This document shows, piece by piece, positions 25,488 through 43,994 of a DNA stretch of 64,000 bases; positions within the stretch are counted from its first letter, which is position 1; each line of letters begins with the position of its first letter. This DNA comes from Mycolicibacterium neoaurum VKM Ac-1815D (lineage in GTDB: Bacteria; Actinomycetota; Actinomycetes; Mycobacteriales; Mycobacteriaceae): assembly GCF_000317305.3 (NCBI RefSeq), contig NC_023036.2:620001-684000 (forward strand). Reading direction: 5' to 3'. The position numbers were made by a program, and so were the translations under genes. Below the pieces are notes generated by a model. That model was not told the DNA's origin and ran no database searches. It saw nothing but the letters and a program-made list of their open reading frames with translations.

Positions 25488-26609
25488 TCAGGGATCCTTG
25501 GACGCCGTGATCGGGCCCGCCCCGGCCGGCGCGAACAGGCTCCCGGCCAGACTTCCGCGGGTGGTGCGCACCGCGACCAGGGCCCACGTGCACAGCAGTC
25601 CCCCGTAGGCGAGCACCGCCGCCACCTCGAAGGCGGGCAGTCCGGTGTGGATGGCCAACTGGGTGGTGCCGGTGACGAAGGTGCCCACCGGGAAGGTCAG
25701 GCTCCACCAGGTCAGGGCGAACGGCATCCCGCGGCGCAGGGTGCGGATCGTCAGCGCGGTGGCCAGCGCGATCCACAGCACGCAGAAGCCCCACACCGGC
25801 ACGCCGAACAGGATCGAGAAGATCCCGACACCGGCCGCCAGGTCGGGCGCGACCGCCAGATGGGCATGGGTCGCCAGCAACCCGGCCACCGTGACCGATT
25901 GCCCGAGCGGACCGAGGACGATCCACAGCGTCGGCACCCGCGCCGTCCCCGAGGTCCCGTACAGCGCCAACCTGCTCCAGATCATCGTGATGATGATCAG
26001 CGCCGCGATCAGGGACAGTCCGAACATGGCAAGACAGCCGAAGAACATGGTGGTTCGGCCGGTACCCGGTGCCATGTGCGGCAACAGCATCGCTCCGCCC
26101 GCCGCCGAGACCATCGGCGGGACCACCGGCATCAGCCATCCCCCGAACGCGGCGTCCGGACCGACGTTGAGCTGGGTGAACATCAGATAGGGAATCGAGA
26201 CCGCGGTGTAGAGCCCGCCGATCGTGCCGGCCGACCACAACACCCAGTTGACGTCGACGGCCAGTCGTTCACCGATGAGATCCGCACCGACCAGCATGGT
26301 GGCGCTGCCCACCGTCATCAACGCCATCGGGGCCGCGCCGTAGAAATGTGCCATCTGCGGGTTGCGGACGTGTCCGCGGGCCACCGTGGGATGGCGGAAC
26401 CACTGCACGCTGACCGCGATGATCAGGGTTACCAGCAGCGCCGCGGCGACCACCCAGACGACCTCGGTGAACACCCGCAGACCCGGCACGTGCATCGGCA
26501 GCGTGGCGCCCGCGACGACCAGGATCCCGGTGCCCATCACCGAGGAGAACCAATTGGGGCCGAAGTTTCCCAACCGAGTCCCAGGTTCCGCCGTCGACCG
26601 ACCCGGCAT
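25488..26609 (-). CDS. TDT-family transporter (TehA/Mae1-like tellurite-resistance or dicarboxylate carrier)
   Basis: About 373 residues with ten hydrophobic helices (for example VMGTGILVVAGATLP, VWVVAAALLVTLIIAVSV, WIVLGPLGQSVTVAGLLA, FPVGTFVTGTTQLAIHTG). The opening NFGPNWFSSVMGTGI and the central LGPLGQS are characteristic of the TDT (PF03595) family, which includes TehA, malate carriers and sulfite exporters. The substrate here cannot be read. The start is uncertain: in-frame ATGs lie at 26726, 26672, 26633, 26621 and 26609, and only the last leaves the divergent oxidoreductase gene nearly free, so it is used here. This gene has no counterpart between fadA2 and fadE5 in M. tuberculosis as I recall it. 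Confidence 0.8.
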   Translation of the reverse strand: MPGRSTAEPGTRLGNFGPNWFSSVMGTGILVVAGATLPMHVPGLRVFTEVVWVVAAALLVTLIIAVSVQWFRHPTVARGHVRNPQMAHFYGAAPMALMTVGSATMLVGADLIGERLAVDVNWVLWSAGTIGGLYTAVSIPYLMFTQLNVGPDAAFGGWLMPVVPPMVSAAGGAMLLPHMAPGTGRTTMFFGCLAMFGLSLIAALIIITMIWSRLALYGTSGTARVPTLWIVLGPLGQSVTVAGLLATHAHLAVAPDLAAGVGIFSILFGVPVWGFCVLWIALATALTIRTLRRGMPFALTWWSLTFPVGTFVTGTTQLAIHTGLPAFEVAAVLAYGGLLCTWALVAVRTTRGSLAGSLFAPAGAGPITASKDP

Positions 26610-26619
26610 GATTGGCGTC

Positions 26620-27534
26620 ATGGAGATCAGCATCCTCGGGTCGTTGTCCGGATCGAGCGGTACGTCCCTCATCGACGGTGTCGTGTCGGAATTCGCCCAA
26701 CTGCGTGACGAAGGGTTTCGTCGCATCTGGATGACGCAGATGCCCTACGAGCCCGATCTGCTGACGGTGCTCGCGGTGGCACTGCGCGAGGTCGACACCA
26801 TCGAGGTGGGCACCGGGGTGGTGCCGATCCAGAATCAGCACCCGATGCAGTTGGCGCAGCGGGCGCTGACGCTGAGCCTGATCTCCGGTGGACGGTTCAT
26901 CCTGGGGCTGGGCATGACCCATGCCGCGGTCACCGAGGGCATGTGGGGGATTCCGTGGGATCGTCCGGTGCGCAGGCTCAACGAGTACCTCGACGGGTTG
27001 CTGCCGCTGCTCGCCGGTGAGCCGGCGGACGCCGCCGGCGAGATCTACACCACCCGGGGCGCGGTGCAGGTGCCCGCAGCGCCCGCGCCGCCGGTGTACA
27101 TCGCGGCACTCGGCCCGCAGCTGCTGAAGATCGCCGGCCGCCGGACCGCGGGCACCGTCACCTGGATGACGGGACCCAAGACACTGTCCGAACACGTCGG
27201 CCCAGGACTGCGGGCGGCAGCCGACGGACGACCGGTTCGGGTGGTGGCCGCCCTTCCGGTCGCCGTCACCGACGATGTCGACGGCACCCGGGCCCAGGCG
27301 GCCGAGCAGTTCGCCATGTACGGCCACCTCCCGTCCTACCGCGCCATGCTCGATCGCGAGGGTTACGCCGGGCCCGCCGACGCCGCGCTCATCGGTGACG
27401 AGGCCACGGTGACCGCGAGGATCAACGAGCTCTCCGCAGCCGGCGTCGACGAGTACGTCGGCGTCGTCTTCGATCGATCGCCCGAGGTCAGGGCCCGTAC
27501 CCGGGCTCTGTTGCGGACACTGGACAACGCGTGA
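26620..27534 (+). CDS. F420-type LLM-class oxidoreductase (MSMEG_4879-like family)
   Basis: 304-residue luciferase-like TIM-barrel enzyme. Recognisable blocks are EISILGSLSGSSG at the start, IEVGTGVVPIQNQHPMQLAQRALTLS (about 55-80), SGGRFILGLGMTH near residue 88 and YIAALGPQLLKIAGRRTAG near 165, where F420 or flavin phosphate binds. Mycobacterial relatives use coenzyme F420; the substrate is unknown. The ATG at 26620 is preferred; an ATG at 26608 is possible. The start lies only 10 bases from the divergent transporter start, so both messages are probably leaderless or nearly so. A candidate CRP box lies just past its stop. Confidence 0.8.
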   Translation: MEISILGSLSGSSGTSLIDGVVSEFAQLRDEGFRRIWMTQMPYEPDLLTVLAVALREVDTIEVGTGVVPIQNQHPMQLAQRALTLSLISGGRFILGLGMTHAAVTEGMWGIPWDRPVRRLNEYLDGLLPLLAGEPADAAGEIYTTRGAVQVPAAPAPPVYIAALGPQLLKIAGRRTAGTVTWMTGPKTLSEHVGPGLRAAADGRPVRVVAALPVAVTDDVDGTRAQAAEQFAMYGHLPSYRAMLDREGYAGPADAALIGDEATVTARINELSAAGVDEYVGVVFDRSPEVRARTRALLRTLDNA

Positions 27535-27546
27535 AATTTGCTATGG

Positions 27547-27562
27547 TGTGATCTTGGTCACG
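27547..27562. promoter_or_regulatory. Candidate CRP (cAMP receptor protein) site upstream of XRE gene
   Basis: TGTGATCTTGGTCACG matches TGTGA-N6-TCACR, the mycobacterial CRP consensus, at both half sites. It lies 13 bases after the oxidoreductase stop and about 210 bases upstream of the XRE gene, the only gene it could control on the plus strand. Promoter position not verified. Confidence 0.5.
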
Positions 27563-27770
27563 GGCGTACAGTCGGTGTCACGACGGGTTCGGGAGTGACT
27601 GATCCGAAAGAGCCGGGCAAGAGGTGAAACACCGGCCGCGCGAGATACCGCCAGGTATGAGTGGACGCCCTCAGGTTGATAAACCGAATGTCCTCCCGAA
27701 CCCGCCCTCATGCGTTCAGCCGGTGGTGAACACGCGCGCACGTCGCCGTGTCGGTGGCAACGATGCTGTC

Positions 27771-28097
27771 ATGGGCCAGGTCATTCCGTTCGATCCGAAC
27801 CGCGCTGAGCCGGACCGCACGCCGGAGCCGTTGTGGCGCGAGGTGCTGGGCCGTCGGCTGCGCGACACCCGCCGCGCCAAGGGAGAGCGACTGGTGGACG
27901 TCGCCGCGCGCGCCGGGGTGTCCCCGCAGTATCTTTCCGAGATCGAGCGGGGCCGCAAGGAACCGTCGAGCGAGATGATCGCCGCGGTGTGCGGGGCGCT
28001 CGGTGTCGGGTTGGGTCGATTGCTCGGCGGTATCTCGGCCGATCTCACCCGTGCCAAGGGGCGTCGCGGCGACGGCATTGCACGGCTGGCGGCTTAG
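27771..28097 (+). CDS. XRE-family regulator, ClgR/PopR-like
   Basis: 108-residue small regulator. The helix-turn-helix is clear: [24 protein letters not shown] then [29 protein letters not shown] (residues about 27-80), with the [13 protein letters not shown] signature shared with ClgR and PopR, the actinobacterial activators of clp genes. The C-terminus is short and basic. The ATG at 27771 is chosen because the upstream 49 codons of a longer frame are proline- and arginine-rich filler. The gene converges with the clpP pair and its TAG overlaps the neighbour's TAA in CTTAG. The pairing with two clpP genes mirrors popR with clpP3-clpP4 in Streptomyces, so control of the pair is likely but inferred. 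About 236 bases separate it from the oxidoreductase gene. Confidence 0.85.
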   Translation: MGQVIPFDPNRAEPDRTPEPLWREVLGRRLRDTRRAKGERLVDVAARAGVSPQYLSEIERGRKEPSSEMIAAVCGALGVGLGRLLGGISADLTRAKGRRGDGIARLAA

Positions 28098-28684
28098 GCG
28101 CGTTCCCGCAGAACCCGGTCGGCAAGCCCGTAGGCCACCGCCTGGTCGGCGTCGAACACCCGGTCGCGGTCGGTGTCGTGGCGTAGCTGCTCGGTGCTGC
28201 GGCCGGTGTGCCGGGCCAGGATCGTCTCCAGCTGGTTGCGGGTGCGCACCACCTCGTCGGCCTGCAGGATCAGGTCGGGGATGGTGCCCCGGCCCTGGGC
28301 GGCCGGCTGGTGTAGCACCACCCGGGAGTGTGGCAGCACCGAACGCCGTCCCGGGGCGCCGGCGGCCAGCAGCACCGCGCCGGTGGCGACGGCCTGGCCG
28401 ATGCATGTCGTCGCCACCGGGGCCTTGATGAACCGCATGGTGTCGTAGACGGCGAGCATCGCCGACAGGTCGCCGCCCTCGGAGTTGATGTAGAGCGCGA
28501 TCTCCTGCTCGGGGTTGTCGGCCTCCAGATGCAGCAGTTGCGCGATCAACGCGTTGGCGACACCGGAATCGATGGCGGTGCCCAGATAGACGATGCGTTC
28601 GGTGAGCAGATGGCTGTAGACGTCCATGATGCGCTCACCGTTGGTTGTACGGGCGATGACGTTGGGGATGGTGTAGGTGCTCAT
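28094..28684 (-). CDS. ClpP-like subunit lacking the catalytic serine (ClpR-type)
   Basis: 196 residues with the complete ClpP fold but an altered active site. The family motif GQAASMGA reads GQAVATGA here: position 100, normally the nucleophile serine, is alanine (GCC at 28385-28387). His125 (VVLHQP) and Asp170 (RHDTDRD) of the triad are kept. The oxyanion loop INSPGGS is also changed to INSEGGD. It is therefore most likely proteolytically inactive, like cyanobacterial and plastid ClpR, and would act as a structural or regulatory ring beside the active subunit. The ATG at 28684 lies two bases after the stop of the upstream clpP, so the pair is co-translated. The remaining sequence is well conserved, so this does not look like decay. 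Confidence 0.88.
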   Translation of the reverse strand: MSTYTIPNVIARTTNGERIMDVYSHLLTERIVYLGTAIDSGVANALIAQLLHLEADNPEQEIALYINSEGGDLSAMLAVYDTMRFIKAPVATTCIGQAVATGAVLLAAGAPGRRSVLPHSRVVLHQPAAQGRGTIPDLILQADEVVRTRNQLETILARHTGRSTEQLRHDTDRDRVFDADQAVAYGLADRVLRERA

Positions 28685-28686
28685 CA

Positions 28687-29298
28687 CTATGCCCCGATCC
28701 CGATCCCGATCCCGATGCGCTGCTTGCGGTTCGGTGCGATCTGAGCGAACTCGCCGACCATGTGGTCGACGAAACCGTATTCGCGGGCCTGCTCGGCGGT
28801 GAACCACCGGTCATGCAGTGAGTCGGTGAAGATGCGGTCGACAGGCTGACCGGTATCGGCGGCGATGAGCCCCAGCACGGTATCGCGGGTGTGCCGCAGA
28901 TCGTCGGCCTGCACCTCGACCTCGACGGCCGACCCGGCGATCCCCGCCGAGCCCTGGTGCATCAGGATGCGGGCGTGCGGCAGTGCGAAACGCTTACCGG
29001 GAGCACCGGCCGAGAGTAGGAATTGCCCTGCGCTGCATGCCAGTCCGAGGGCGAGGGTGGTGACGTCGGCAGGAATCAGCCGCATCACGTCGCGGATGGC
29101 CAGCATGGCGGGCACCGATCCGCCGGGGGAGTGGATCCACAGGGCGATGTCGTCGTCGGAGTCGGCGGCCAGCGTCAGCAGCTGCGCCACCAGCACGGCA
29201 CCGTTGTCGTCGTCGAGGCCGCCGTCGAGGACGAGTACCCGTTTGCGGTACAGGTCGTCGCGCAGCTGCCTGCCGAACAGGGGCGGTTTCTGGTTCAT
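28687..29298 (-). CDS. ClpP-like protease subunit with intact triad
   Basis: 203 residues, ClpP family serine peptidase. Triad residues are present: Ser89 in [11 protein letters not shown], His114 in ILMHQGS, Asp159 in IFTDSLHD. The oxyanion loop HSPGGSV is normal. It is clearly divergent from housekeeping ClpP1 and ClpP2 and pairs with the serine-less subunit downstream, separated by two bases. The ATG at 29298 is chosen; the 29 upstream codons of a longer frame are unlike the family. The C-terminus ends in an Ile-Gly ladder ([14 protein letters not shown]) encoded by a hexanucleotide repeat. An ATPase partner such as ClpC or ClpX is needed for function and is not encoded here. Confidence 0.88.
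   Translation of the reverse strand: MNQKPPLFGRQLRDDLYRKRVLVLDGGLDDDNGAVLVAQLLTLAADSDDDIALWIHSPGGSVPAMLAIRDVMRLIPADVTTLALGLACSAGQFLLSAGAPGKRFALPHARILMHQGSAGIAGSAVEVEVQADDLRHTRDTVLGLIAADTGQPVDRIFTDSLHDRWFTAEQAREYGFVDHMVGEFAQIAPNRKQRIGIGIGIGA
28694..28717. repeat. Hexanucleotide repeat in the 3' end of clpP
   Basis: Four consecutive six-base units, three CCGATC and one CCGATG, encode an Ile-Gly ladder at the C-terminus of the active ClpP subunit. The unit length is a multiple of three, so slippage would change tail length without breaking the frame. Confidence 0.85.
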
Positions 29299-29307
29299 GG
29301 TGGTGAC

Positions 29308-29322
29308 TCTGCCTGCTGCGGA
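29308..29322. promoter_or_regulatory. Possible PopR-like box at the clpP pair
   Basis: TCTGCC-TGC-TGCGGA matches the Streptomyces PopR box TCTGCC-N3-GGCAGA fully in one half and 4 of 6 in the other. It sits 9 bases upstream of the clpP start, close to the ribosome site, so position argues against an activator site. Weak candidate. Confidence 0.25.
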
Positions 29323-29383
29323 GTCCTTTTCGCAGCCCACGCTGCTCTCAGCAGAACGGCCGGCATGACCGCCCCGACAACGC

Positions 29384-29415
29384 AAGAGCCCCCGGCGAGT
29401 TCGCCGGGGGCTCTT
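29384..29415 (-). terminator. Hairpin terminator after fadE5
   Basis: Perfect 15-base arms AAGAGCCCCCGGCGA (29384-29398) and TCGCCGGGGGCTCTT (29401-29415) with a two-base spacer, 11 bases beyond the fadE5 stop. No U-run follows, as is usual for mycobacterial terminators. Confidence 0.75.
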
Positions 29416-29426
29416 GGTCAGGTGAA

Positions 29427-31262
29427 TCAGAAGGACGCTTCGTCCAGCTCCATCACTTCGTTGTCGAGTGCGTCGAGCACCGTGCGGGTGCTGGTCAGCA
29501 GCGGCAGGAAGTTCTTGGCGAAGAACGACGCGGCAGCGATCTTGCCCTCGTAGAAGGCCTTGTCCGCACCGGTGGCGCCTTCGTCGAGCTTCTCGATCGC
29601 GACGGCGGCCTCACGCTGCAGCAGCCAGCCGATGATCAGATCGCCGACGCTCATCAGGAAGCGCACCGAGCCCAAGCCCACCTTGTAGATGGCGCTCTGG
29701 TCCTCCTGCGAGGCCATCAGGTAGCCGGTCAGGGTGGCGGCCATGCCCTGCACGTCTTCCAGGGCGGTCGCGAGCAGTGCACGCTCGGCCTTGAGGCGGC
29801 CGTTGCCGGTCTCGTTCTTGACGAAGGTGTCGATCTGGCCGGAGACGTAGGCCAGGGCCTGTCCCTTGTCGCGGACGATCTTGCGGAAGAAGAAGTCCTG
29901 CGCCTGGATGGCGGTGGTGCCTTCGTACAGCGAGTCGATCTTGGCGTCGCGGATGTACTGCTCGATCGGGTAGTCCTGCAGGAAGCCCGAACCACCCAGG
30001 GTCTGCAGCGACTCGGTCAGGTACCGGTACGCGGTCTCCGAGCCGAAGCCCTTGACCACCGGCAGCAGCAGGTCGTTGACGCGTACCGCCAGGTCGGGAT
30101 CCACGTCGTGCAGTGCCTTGGCGACCTCGGCGTCCTGGAAGGTGGCCGTGTACATGTACAGCGCGCGCATGCCCTCGGCGTAGGCCTTCTGGGTCATCAG
30201 CGAGCGACGCACATCCGGGTGATGGGTGATGGTGACGCGCGGAGCGGTCTTGTCGGTCATCTGGGTCAGATCGGCACCCTGCACACGCTCCTTGGCGTAC
30301 TCCAGAGCGTTCAGGTAACCGGTCGACAGCGTGGCGATGGCCTTGGTGCCCACCATCATCCGGGCCTGCTCGATGACGTCGAACATCTGCGCGATGCCGT
30401 TGTGCACCTCGCCGACGAGCCAGCCAACGGCCGGGACGCCGTGCTGGCCGAAGGTCAGCTCACAGGTGGCCGAGACCTTCAAGCCCATCTTGTGCTCGAC
30501 GTTGGTGACGAAGACACCGTTGCGCTCGCCGAGCTCCCCGGTCTCCTTGTCGAAGTGGAACTTGGGTACGAAGAACAGCGACAGACCCTTGGTGCCCGGT
30601 CCCGCACCCTCGGGGCGGGCGAGCACCAGGTGCGCGATGTTGGGGAAGAGGTCATCGGCGTCGGCGGAGGTGATGAAGCGCTTCACGCCGTCGATGTGCC
30701 AGGTGCCGTCGGGCTGCTGGACGGCCTTGGTACGGCCGGCGCCCACGTCGGAGCCTGCGTCGGGCTCGGTCAGCACCATGGTGGCGCCCCAGTTGTTCTC
30801 CGCGGCGATCGCGGCCCACTTCTTCTGCTCTTCGGTGCCGTTGTGGGCGAAGATCTGCGCGAAGCCGGCGCCGCCGCCGTACATCCACACGGCCGGGTTG
30901 GCGCCGAGGATGTGCTCGTTGAGAGCCCACAGCAGAGCCTTGGGGGCGGGCATACCGCCGAGCTCCTCGTCGAGGGCGACCTTGTTCCAGCCACCTTCGA
31001 TGGTCGCGTTGACCGACTTCTTGAAGGACTCCGGCAGCTTGACCGTGTGCGTGGCGGGATCGAAGATCGGCGGGTTGCGGTCGCCGTCGGCGAACGATTC
31101 GGCGATCGGGCCCTCGGCCAGTCGCGCCATCTCGTTGATCATCTCGCGGGCGGTGTCGGCGTCGAGCTCGGCGAACGAGCCCTCGCCGAGCGCCTTGTCG
31201 AGACCGAGCACATCGAACAAGGTAAAGACCTGGTCACGGACGTTGCTCTTGTAATGGCTCAC
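29427..31262 (-). CDS. fadE5: FadE5, acyl-CoA dehydrogenase
   Basis: 611-residue FAD-dependent acyl-CoA dehydrogenase, introducing a 2,3-double bond into acyl-CoA in beta-oxidation. Visible features are [24 protein letters not shown] near residue 160 (the FAD/substrate loop), a long central insertion typical of the FadE5 group, [13 protein letters not shown], and [34 protein letters not shown] in the helical C-terminal domain, containing the catalytic-glutamate region. Length equals Rv0244c. GTG at 31260-31262 follows a strong GAGGAG ribosome site. The divergent promoter region carries the same TTAC-N6-GTAA palindrome found at fabG4/fadA2, suggesting common control. Confidence 0.94.
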   Translation of the reverse strand: MSHYKSNVRDQVFTLFDVLGLDKALGEGSFAELDADTAREMINEMARLAEGPIAESFADGDRNPPIFDPATHTVKLPESFKKSVNATIEGGWNKVALDEELGGMPAPKALLWALNEHILGANPAVWMYGGGAGFAQIFAHNGTEEQKKWAAIAAENNWGATMVLTEPDAGSDVGAGRTKAVQQPDGTWHIDGVKRFITSADADDLFPNIAHLVLARPEGAGPGTKGLSLFFVPKFHFDKETGELGERNGVFVTNVEHKMGLKVSATCELTFGQHGVPAVGWLVGEVHNGIAQMFDVIEQARMMVGTKAIATLSTGYLNALEYAKERVQGADLTQMTDKTAPRVTITHHPDVRRSLMTQKAYAEGMRALYMYTATFQDAEVAKALHDVDPDLAVRVNDLLLPVVKGFGSETAYRYLTESLQTLGGSGFLQDYPIEQYIRDAKIDSLYEGTTAIQAQDFFFRKIVRDKGQALAYVSGQIDTFVKNETGNGRLKAERALLATALEDVQGMAATLTGYLMASQEDQSAIYKVGLGSVRFLMSVGDLIIGWLLQREAAVAIEKLDEGATGADKAFYEGKIAAASFFAKNFLPLLTSTRTVLDALDNEVMELDEASF

Positions 31263-31319
31263 GGTTTCTCCTCGGTGAGATCGAAGCTTGTCGGTTGGGT
31301 TCTCGTGCGGACTGCGCTA

Positions 31320-31337
31320 AGTTACCCACCAGTAACT
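31320..31337. promoter_or_regulatory. Palindromic operator upstream of fadE5
   Basis: AGTTAC-CCACCA-GTAACT, a perfect 6-base inverted repeat with a 6-base spacer, located 58 bases upstream of the fadE5 start. The TTAC-N6-GTAA core matches the fabG4/fadA2 palindrome, so one regulator may control both promoters. Confidence 0.65.
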
Positions 31338-31520
31338 GCCTGAAACTATACCGCTCGGTAACCGCATCTCAAAGGGGTGTCGAGCAAATTGGCGCCAGCG
31401 AACCAACCCGGTGGTTGATTGGGCTGGCCGCCGGCTACCGAAACCCGTTCTGAACTGCGATTTCAGGTGATATGTGATGCTCGCCACGAAGGCGCCCAAC
31501 AAACCTCTAAGGTGAGGCGC

Positions 31521-32600
31521 ATGAGGCGTGTGGTGGTGTGGGGAACAGGGAACATGGGCTCGACGGCGATCCGATCGGCGGTCGCCTTCCCCGGCCTCGA
31601 ACTGGCCGGCGTCCTCACCTCCAGCGCCGAGAAGGCCGGCCGTGATGCCGCCGAATTCGCCGGCCTGCCCGACCCGACCGGGATCCGGGCAGGCACCGAT
31701 GTCGACGCCGCGCTCGCCGCCGCCGACGCGGTCGCCTACATGGCCTCCGGTGATATCCGGCCCGAAGAGGCGATCGCCGATATCGAACGGTGCCTACGCG
31801 CCGGGAAGCACGTCGTCACACCGTCGCTGTACTCGCTCTACGACCCGGCCTCGGCGCCGGTGGAGTGGGTGCAGCGGCTGACCTCCGCCGCCGAGGAGGG
31901 TGGTGCCACCCTGCTGGTCAGCGGTGTCGACCCGGGTTGGGGCAATGACGCGCTGGCGGTCACCGCGGCCAGCCTGTGCACGCGCATCGACACCATCACC
32001 TGCCAGGAGATCTTCGACTACTCGACCTACAACCAGCCGGAGGCGGTGCGGCTGCGCTGTGGTTTTGGGGGCGCCATGGACGACACCCCGATGATGCTCC
32101 TGCCGAGCATCCCCACGATGGTGTGGGGCGGCAATGTCCGGCTGATCGGCCGCGGCCTGGGTATCGAGATCGACGACATCACCGAGGAGGTCGAGCGGCT
32201 GCCGCTGGAACAGACCGTCGACACCGTCATGGGGCCGTTCGAGAAGGGGACCCAGGGGGCCTTCTTCCTCAAGGTGATCGGCTGGTCGCAGGGCAGGAAG
32301 CGCGTCATCATCGAGCACATCACCCGGATCCATCCCAGTTGCGCGCCGGAATGGCCACAGCCCGACGAGGGTGTGGGTGATCACCGTGTCATCGTGGATG
32401 GCGACCCGCAGCTCACCATCACCACCCGGGCCGACGTTCCCGGCGGAACCCGCGCGGACGGCGGCAACACCACCGCGGCCAACCGGCTGCTCGGCGCGCT
32501 GAACTGGCTGGCCGAACAAAAACCGGGGATCTACGACGGACTCCAGGTGCCGCTGCGCTCGGCGGTGGCACCGGAGGCAGAGGCCGCGCGCTGGACCTGA
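31521..32600 (+). CDS. Dihydrodipicolinate-reductase-like NAD(P)-binding oxidoreductase
   Basis: 359 residues. The N-terminal Rossmann fold is clear: RRVVVWGTGNMGSTAIRS at the start, then AGVLTSS and ADAVAYMASGD. A conserved middle part includes GKHVVTPSLYSLYDP and LLVSGVDPGWGNDAL, followed by FDYSTYNQPEAVR. This matches the DapB-like/2,4-diaminopentanoate dehydrogenase-like family, common and uncharacterised in mycobacteria. The reaction cannot be assigned. The ATG at 31521 begins the family homology; upstream in-frame codons are not conserved-looking. It sits between fadE5 and the PKS gene, divergent from fadE5. I cannot tell whether it belongs to the TPP locus; it points at the PKS and is separated from it by two hairpins. 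Confidence 0.75.
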   Translation: MRRVVVWGTGNMGSTAIRSAVAFPGLELAGVLTSSAEKAGRDAAEFAGLPDPTGIRAGTDVDAALAAADAVAYMASGDIRPEEAIADIERCLRAGKHVVTPSLYSLYDPASAPVEWVQRLTSAAEEGGATLLVSGVDPGWGNDALAVTAASLCTRIDTITCQEIFDYSTYNQPEAVRLRCGFGGAMDDTPMMLLPSIPTMVWGGNVRLIGRGLGIEIDDITEEVERLPLEQTVDTVMGPFEKGTQGAFFLKVIGWSQGRKRVIIEHITRIHPSCAPEWPQPDEGVGDHRVIVDGDPQLTITTRADVPGGTRADGGNTTAANRLLGALNWLAEQKPGIYDGLQVPLRSAVAPEAEAARWT

Positions 32601-32608
32601 CCGGGTTT

Positions 32609-32664
32609 CCTACCTCGGTTCAACCAGAACGCCACAACCGGTGTCGTGGCTGCACCGAGGTAGG
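32609..32664 (+). terminator. Nested hairpin after the DapB-like gene
   Basis: Outer arms CCTACCTCGGT (32609-32619) and ACCGAGGTAGG (32654-32664) are perfect; inner arms GCCAC (32631-32635) and GTGGC (32646-32650) nest inside. It begins 8 bases after the stop codon. Confidence 0.65.
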
Positions 32665-32752
32665 TGAATCGGTCGTACTACCTACTTGGTTGCAGCCGGG
32701 ACGGGGCGACCGGTTCGCCGGCTGCGATCAGGTACGTCATGACGCGCAGCGA

Positions 32753-32781
32753 GGTTCAGGTCGGTCCACCCGAACTGAACC
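32753..32781 (-). terminator. Hairpin after the PKS gene
   Basis: Arms GGTTCAG (32753-32759) and CTGAACC (32775-32781), extended inward by TCGG/CCGA after one mismatch, 16 bases past the PKS stop on the minus strand. Confidence 0.55.
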
Positions 32782-32797
32782 CCGCTACATGCGCACC

Positions 32798-43690
<10,893 letters not shown>

Positions 43691-43994
43691 CAGGTGTACT
43701 CCCCGCTTCGGTCTGATGAACTGTGGATGATGAGATATGGGTGCCAGGGTCCAGACCCCGTGCAGTGGCCTCGGTTGCCTGTGCAACGATCACTGCCGCT
43801 CATCTGCCGGCATTCACCGCCGGTACCTTACTCGGCGGTCAGTATTGCATGTACCGTGCTATCGCACGCGGTTTCATGACCGCCGTCGAGGGCCCCTGCC
43901 GGGCGGCCCCGCGTGCCGACAGCCGCTATCGTGAAGTCGCCTTCGGTTTTGCCCATCCGCTCACCGTCGACGCAAAGACCCCGGAGGGACCAGG
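43691..43994. promoter_or_regulatory. Bidirectional intergenic region between pks and papA3
   Basis: 304 bases without a gene, expected to hold promoters in both directions. A small hairpin GTTGC-ctgt-GCAAC occurs near 43777-43790, and a half-symmetric stretch TTACTCGGCGGTCAGTA near 43827. I see no clear -10/-35 pair or known operator. The only good signal is a GGAGGG ribosome site near 43983-43988, ahead of the TTG start of papA3. Confidence 0.4.

Noticed and set aside
28094..28684. Reading this ClpP as a broken pseudogene
   Set aside because: The frame is intact, the fold residues and two of three triad residues are conserved, and it is coupled to a normal partner; a functional inactive subunit is a better reading.
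32664..32790. tRNA-like or attachment-site sequence at the end of the PKS gene
   Set aside because: The repeats fold as simple hairpins; no acceptor stem, anticodon loop or T-loop could be laid out.
43691..43994. Small protein in the pks-papA3 gap
   Set aside because: Short open stretches exist in both strands but lack ribosome sites and have no protein-like pattern.
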